Positions 34,997-38,841 of a stretch of DNA of 38,841 bases are shown here, piece after piece. Each line of letters begins with the position of its first letter. Position 1 is the first letter of the stretch. The notes under the pieces were generated by a model. That model had not been told where the DNA came from. It was given only the letters and a program-made list of their open reading frames with translations, and did not search any database. The translations under genes were made by a program, and so were the position numbers. This stretch comes from a gamma proteobacterium symbiont of Ctena orbiculata (GTDB lineage Bacteria > Pseudomonadota > Gammaproteobacteria > Chromatiales > Chromatiaceae): assembly GCA_003058525.1 (NCBI GenBank), contig QBVD01000010.1, positions 1 through 38,841 on the forward strand, written 5' to 3'.

Positions 34997-36199
34997 TTAT
35001 TTTACTAAATTACTTATCCATTGCCTGCTCTCATGAAACCAGGGTTTTATATCCTTAAAGCTGAGCACTTCATAATGCAGGTTTTTACCAAATGGATTGA
35101 GTATGCTAGCTATAACTTTCCATTTAGGACCATAATCGTCGGGTAGTTTTAATTGGCTTCTGCTTTTTAGAAGCAACATTAACAATAAGTCTAAATCTCC
35201 CCACAACCATCTCGTTTTCACACCTATCTTATAGTTCGTTGCGTCACCAATATCTATATTCTGAGAAATATCAGCGAGGATATTTGGGAAATCCAGACCC
35301 GCGTCAATTGCCAGTTGTAAAGATCCCCAGAATCTGCCGTTAATCTCCATAAAATAGGGAATACCTTTTTCATCATTGTATTTATATTCTACCATTGCCA
35401 CACCATGCCATTTTATTTTATTTAATAATATTTGGCTGTATCTATCTATATCCGGATCTATTTCCACACTTTCCCTTAGAACACTTACACCTCCAGATGG
35501 CGGCTTTTCTCTAATTCTTCGATGTGAAAATTTAGCAATACACCTTCCTTTATCGTAACAATAGAATGCACCGATACCCTTTCCTCTAACTCTCTCTTGC
35601 AAGATTACGGGAAATACTTCGCTATTCGTTTTCTCTAGAATTAATCGCAGTTCCTCATAACTGCCGGCATAAGTTACACTGTTAAATATCCACTTCCCAT
35701 CTATCATGACCCTTGAACGTGATGGCTTTACAACGACTGGATAGGGAATTTTCAGATTCTGTAGTGCTATGTTGTTTTTTGACTCTATTATATGTGAGAG
35801 TGGTATAGGAACCTCCAACTCTGCTGCTTGCTTTGTCAGCTCGCTTTTATTTGCCGCCAACTTCATCGAATCATCATTTGCCAATTGCGTTTTATTTTCG
35901 ATTACACCATCCTTCACCATATTAGAGATGGGAAAAATGCAAATATCTGTAACTGGGATTATCAAGTCTATTTTTAAGATATCAATTTTTTCCTTTATTG
36001 CTTTACAGAATTTATCATATTCGTTTACAGGGTCCGGATATAGAACAGCTTCATTGCAATACTTCGAGCTAGATGCCAATGATGGCTTGACCCTTTCTCC
36101 AACAAATAATTTATAACCTTTAGAACCCAAAGATCTTGTTATCGCCAGTGCAGCCCTGCTGTTTCCGTCAGTTACTAAGATATTTCTTATTTTTTTCAT
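34997..36199 (-). CDS. ATP-grasp carboxylate-amine ligase-like protein
   Basis: Protein of 400 aa with an N-terminal pre-ATP-grasp Rossmann domain (ILVTDGNSRAALAITRSLG), a central ATP-grasp region (YPVVVKPSRSR, VILQERVRGKGIGAFYCY) and the metal-binding MEINGRFWGSLQLAIDAG motif at about 302-319. This resembles carbamoyl-phosphate-synthase-like ligases found in polysaccharide and exosortase loci. The substrates are not known. It is downstream of the aminotransferase and FemAB genes on the same strand, so a role in amide-linking an amino acid or amino sugar is likely (inference). Base composition is clearly more AT-rich than the core genes. Confidence 0.8.
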   Translation of the reverse strand: MKKIRNILVTDGNSRAALAITRSLGSKGYKLFVGERVKPSLASSSKYCNEAVLYPDPVNEYDKFCKAIKEKIDILKIDLIIPVTDICIFPISNMVKDGVIENKTQLANDDSMKLAANKSELTKQAAELEVPIPLSHIIESKNNIALQNLKIPYPVVVKPSRSRVMIDGKWIFNSVTYAGSYEELRLILEKTNSEVFPVILQERVRGKGIGAFYCYDKGRCIAKFSHRRIREKPPSGGVSVLRESVEIDPDIDRYSQILLNKIKWHGVAMVEYKYNDEKGIPYFMEINGRFWGSLQLAIDAGLDFPNILADISQNIDIGDATNYKIGVKTRWLWGDLDLLLMLLLKSRSQLKLPDDYGPKWKVIASILNPFGKNLHYEVLSFKDIKPWFHESRQWISNLVK

Positions 36200-36274
36200 A
36201 ACAATAATATTCGGATTAATATTTGCTGATATCTTGCTGCTAGTGCTGATGTATTATTTCTTGTTATACATCAG

Positions 36275-37477
36275 TCACGCTGTCATATCGTCAATGATAA
36301 TCTTAATATTTTCTCTATCGTTATAATTGATAAATGTATGCGTTGGTAATGTAATTAGCTGTGCTGAAATCTGTTCAGCACCCTCGAACTCACCAGGATT
36401 TACTAGTATTTTCTCTATTTCCTTCAATTGATTAAGTGATTTTGGATAGGATTTCGTTATTCCGTACCTTTTTGCATGAATTAGGATAGCTTCCCTTTTT
36501 TCCCGTTGTTTCACTTTTATTGGATATCTCAAATAAACAGGCTTCCCTTGATCTGATTCATTAATTTTGTTTATTGTATTATTCTCCGTAATATTGCTTT
36601 TGTACCATAATCCGTTCACTATCCTTTTTTCTGCGATCTGGTTAGACCTTTTAATTTGCATTAATGCTATTGGTGCTACCATGCGCGAATATTTTTTTAT
36701 CTCAATATGTTCCTCGTATCTCGTTTTACCAAGGTTCAGAAAAGGCAGTGAGGCTGGAATCCAGTAGAGCAATGGGTTGAGAAAAAGATAATATATAATC
36801 ACCTTAATAGCGGTCAGCAGGTTATCTTTAACAGAATTACCTGACATTTTACTGTAATTACTGTCAATGATTTCTGCCAGCTCCGGGTTGTTTGTAATAA
36901 TACTCCCACCTTCAATTGATGTTATATTCTTTCCCTTGTCAAAACTGTACAGGCCTGCCGTACCGAATGTACCCACTTCTCTTTCTTGATATTTTGCATT
37001 GAATGATTGTGCGGCATCATCAACCATGTAAAAACCATATTTGTTCGCTATACTCTCTATCTCCTGCAATTGATTGGGAATACCATATAAGTTCGCCGAT
37101 ATAATGCACAATACATTTTTAAATGGCATTTTTTGCAATTTTTCCAGATTGTAAGAAAGTGTAACTGGATCCACATCACAAAGTCTGACTTTTAAACCCG
37201 CATTCTGGATAGAACTTGCAACAGAGTAACATGTATATGCCGGTATAATTACTTCATTTATTTCTGCCTTATTTCTCAGTTTCTTTAATGACCTGAGCAG
37301 TACGGTCATAGCACCACGCCCTGTAGTAAAGAGATAACTGTACTCAACTTTAAACCTATCCCTCAGACTTTTATTAATATCCTTTCTTTTATCTACAAAA
37401 AAAGCATTGCAGGCTAACCAATACAGTATTTCTTTTGTTGTAATCGGTGAGCCACTTGGTGGGAAATACTTGAACAC
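36275..37477 (-). CDS. DegT/DnrJ/EryC1/StrS-family aminotransferase
   Basis: PLP-dependent aminotransferase-like protein of 400 aa. The cofactor aspartate lies in VDDAAQSF (D153/D154). The expected Schiff-base lysine is K183 in SFDKGKNITSIEGGS. The family normally makes amino sugars for surface polysaccharides. The start is GTG, with AAGGA seven bases upstream, 10 bases after the FemAB-like gene ends. It is cytoplasmic. AT-rich codon use matches its neighbours. Confidence 0.85.
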   Translation of the reverse strand: MFKYFPPSGSPITTKEILYWLACNAFFVDKRKDINKSLRDRFKVEYSYLFTTGRGAMTVLLRSLKKLRNKAEINEVIIPAYTCYSVASSIQNAGLKVRLCDVDPVTLSYNLEKLQKMPFKNVLCIISANLYGIPNQLQEIESIANKYGFYMVDDAAQSFNAKYQEREVGTFGTAGLYSFDKGKNITSIEGGSIITNNPELAEIIDSNYSKMSGNSVKDNLLTAIKVIIYYLFLNPLLYWIPASLPFLNLGKTRYEEHIEIKKYSRMVAPIALMQIKRSNQIAEKRIVNGLWYKSNITENNTINKINESDQGKPVYLRYPIKVKQREKREAILIHAKRYGITKSYPKSLNQLKEIEKILVNPGEFEGAEQISAQLITLPTHTFINYNDRENIKIIIDDMTA

Positions 37478-37487
37478 TTAACATTCC

Positions 37488-38537
37488 TTATGGGATGTTT
37501 TTTGATATCAATGGACCAATGATCTGTGTTGCTTTCAATGGCAACATTCTCCATAGTTTTATCAAAAGCTTGTATTTGGGATTTGAAGGATTTAGATTTG
37601 GTATTTTATCGATAGTATTCAAGTAGTATTGCCAATATAATTGTTTTTTTTCTGCATTCCATTTTTTCTTGAAAGACTCACCACCTGAGTCTGTACTCGA
37701 CCTTCCGAGATGATAAGTTTTATAACCTCTTTCACAGGCATCTTTTATCATTTCCCAATATAAAACATAACTGGGTTGATATTGTCTGTATTGGTTATCC
37801 AAACCAAGCCACATACCTTCAACAACATCATCATAATAGCCGTTAAATGCAGAAGCCACTGGCACATCATCTTTGTAAGCTATGAATATAGTATAATCAT
37901 TCTTAAAATAATCAGTTATCGTTTTAAAATACCGAATAGAATAGATAGGTGTTCCAAGGTCTCTCCAGGACTTTGATAGAATCTCGTAGAATGGTTCCAA
38001 TAATTCAACACCGCCTTTCTTAACTGTTATACCGTTCTTATATACTCTACGTATGTTTGTCCTATGTTTTGATTTAAATCCATTCCACAGTTTCTCATAA
38101 TCGTCATCCAGCTTTATTGTCAGTGATATTTTATTTTTTGATTCCTTCATATTTATAACTGAAGGCTTTTGACTTCTCACTTCAAGATATTTCGCACCAA
38201 TTTTATTTGTTAATTCACATGCATATTCCATTAATTTCTTATTAATTTCAGTGGAGTTCGCACAACTGGAACCATAATTAACAAAAGGCATCGAACATAA
38301 AATGTGGCCGAATATCTTACTCTTTATTGATACCAGTGGGAGCACCCCCACTATCTGATTGTTACTTTCTGCAACAATATTATATACAGAGTGCTTGAAA
38401 TAGCTCTTATTTATAATCTGCCACTCAAATAGTTGATATAAGCATGCTTGATCGTTGTTCTTTAGATAGTTATTCCATTTACTGGAATTTGTTTCATTAA
38501 TACTATAGATTTTTACTGATATATTCTTATTAATCAT
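37488..38537 (-). CDS. FemAB/GNAT-family protein, exosortase-system type
   Basis: Protein of 349 aa with two GNAT-like halves. The C-terminal HLGRSSTDSGGESFKKKWNA block closely follows the FDFGRSxxGxGxxxFKxxWG signature of the FemAB-like proteins linked to XrtA/PEP-CTERM systems. KHRTNIRRVYKNGI is the usual mid-protein motif. Relatives transfer aminoacyl groups; the substrate here is unknown. It is the first of three same-strand genes with the aminotransferase and ATP-grasp ligase, and probably the start of a polysaccharide-decoration operon that is cut off by the window end upstream. Confidence 0.82.
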   Translation of the reverse strand: MINKNISVKIYSINETNSSKWNNYLKNNDQACLYQLFEWQIINKSYFKHSVYNIVAESNNQIVGVLPLVSIKSKIFGHILCSMPFVNYGSSCANSTEINKKLMEYACELTNKIGAKYLEVRSQKPSVINMKESKNKISLTIKLDDDYEKLWNGFKSKHRTNIRRVYKNGITVKKGGVELLEPFYEILSKSWRDLGTPIYSIRYFKTITDYFKNDYTIFIAYKDDVPVASAFNGYYDDVVEGMWLGLDNQYRQYQPSYVLYWEMIKDACERGYKTYHLGRSSTDSGGESFKKKWNAEKKQLYWQYYLNTIDKIPNLNPSNPKYKLLIKLWRMLPLKATQIIGPLISKNIP

Positions 38538-38591
38538 TTCGTGGCCATATTCATGAAGAATTCCAGTATGTCTATATTTTCAACTGACTGT

Positions 38592-38841
38592 GTCTAGGGC
38601 CTGTTAACACTAATCCAATCGACTCTGCTGGAGCTGTTTTTTTACCCAGCAAGGCAGAATGAGCGAGGTTTAGCCGTGCTAAATGAGCGAATGATAACGC
38701 CGCTGGGTGGAAAAACAGCCCCAGCCCTTCGGGTTGTGCCTGAAAATGCGCCACTCGGCGTTGCTCGTCGCTCATTTGGAATCACCAAACCTCACTCCTC
38801 GCGCCTTGATTGGCGCATTTTCAGACACAACAGAGCCGATT
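38592..38841. repeat. Palindromic repeat element, truncated by window end
   Basis: Two long imperfect inverted repeats lie in series. The first has 24-base arms at 38627-38650 and 38702-38725, 21 of 24 positions paired, with a 51-base loop that itself holds TTTAGC-CGT-GCTAAA (38669-38683). The second has 19-base arms at 38734-38752 and 38812-38830, 18 of 19 paired. The GGGCCTGTTAACAC start near 38597 looks like a transposable element end. It is visibly more GC-rich than the genes beside it. A short frame across it (38572-38775) is a by-product of the repeats. It may be a MITE or the end of an insertion sequence. Confidence 0.5.

Noticed and set aside
38572-38775. 67-codon frame at the right end
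   Set aside because: It reads through the inverted-repeat element and is probably a product of the repeat, not a gene.

Overview
The window is a piece of a gammaproteobacterial chromosome. The core gene order (rpsB-tsf-pyrH-frr-uppS-cdsA-dxr-rseP-bamA-skp-lpxD-fabZ-lpxA-lpxB, then rnhB, with map-glnD divergent) and the lipid A and BAM genes indicate a diderm gammaproteobacterium. A Chromatiales-like or sulfur-oxidiser relative is only a guess; nothing here fixes the genus.

Left part (about 0.1-14.0 kb): an accessory island that looks like an undescribed RiPP (ribosomally made, modified peptide) biosynthetic cluster. One minus-strand operon runs from a 60-residue Cys/Trp-rich precursor peptide (10655-10837) through two radical SAM/SPASM maturases, a protein I cannot assign, an LpxL-like acyltransferase, a cytoplasmic HEXXH-X18-E metalloprotein (candidate leader peptidase), a B12-binding radical SAM enzyme, and a MacA/ABC/MacB-type tripartite exporter. 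Divergent on the plus strand are a lipoprotein-like alpha/beta hydrolase and a SyrD/PvdE-type peptide exporter. The far left edge holds 23-bp degenerate repeats typical of IS21-family ends.

Middle (14.1-34.3 kb): housekeeping genes. The usual lpxB-rnhB-dnaE order is broken: an exosortase-system-type acyl-CoA ligase lies between lpxB and rnhB, and the peptide island occupies the place where dnaE is normally found. The operon from rpsB to lpxB covers translation (S2, EF-Ts, RRF), UMP kinase, isoprenoid and phospholipid precursors, the RseP protease, outer-membrane assembly (BamA, Skp) and lipid A synthesis. map and glnD run the other way.

Right part (34.3-38.8 kb): visibly AT-rich DNA with a small Gly-tract lipoprotein bearing an FnIII-like segment, an ATP-grasp ligase, a DegT-type aminotransferase and a FemAB-like protein, together resembling the accessory part of an exopolysaccharide/exosortase locus. 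The last 250 bases are a repeat element with two long inverted repeats.

How the cluster might work (inference): the precursor would be recognised through its leader, crosslinked by the SPASM enzymes, perhaps methylated by the B12 enzyme and acylated by the LpxL-like enzyme, trimmed by the metallopeptidase, and exported by one or both transporters.
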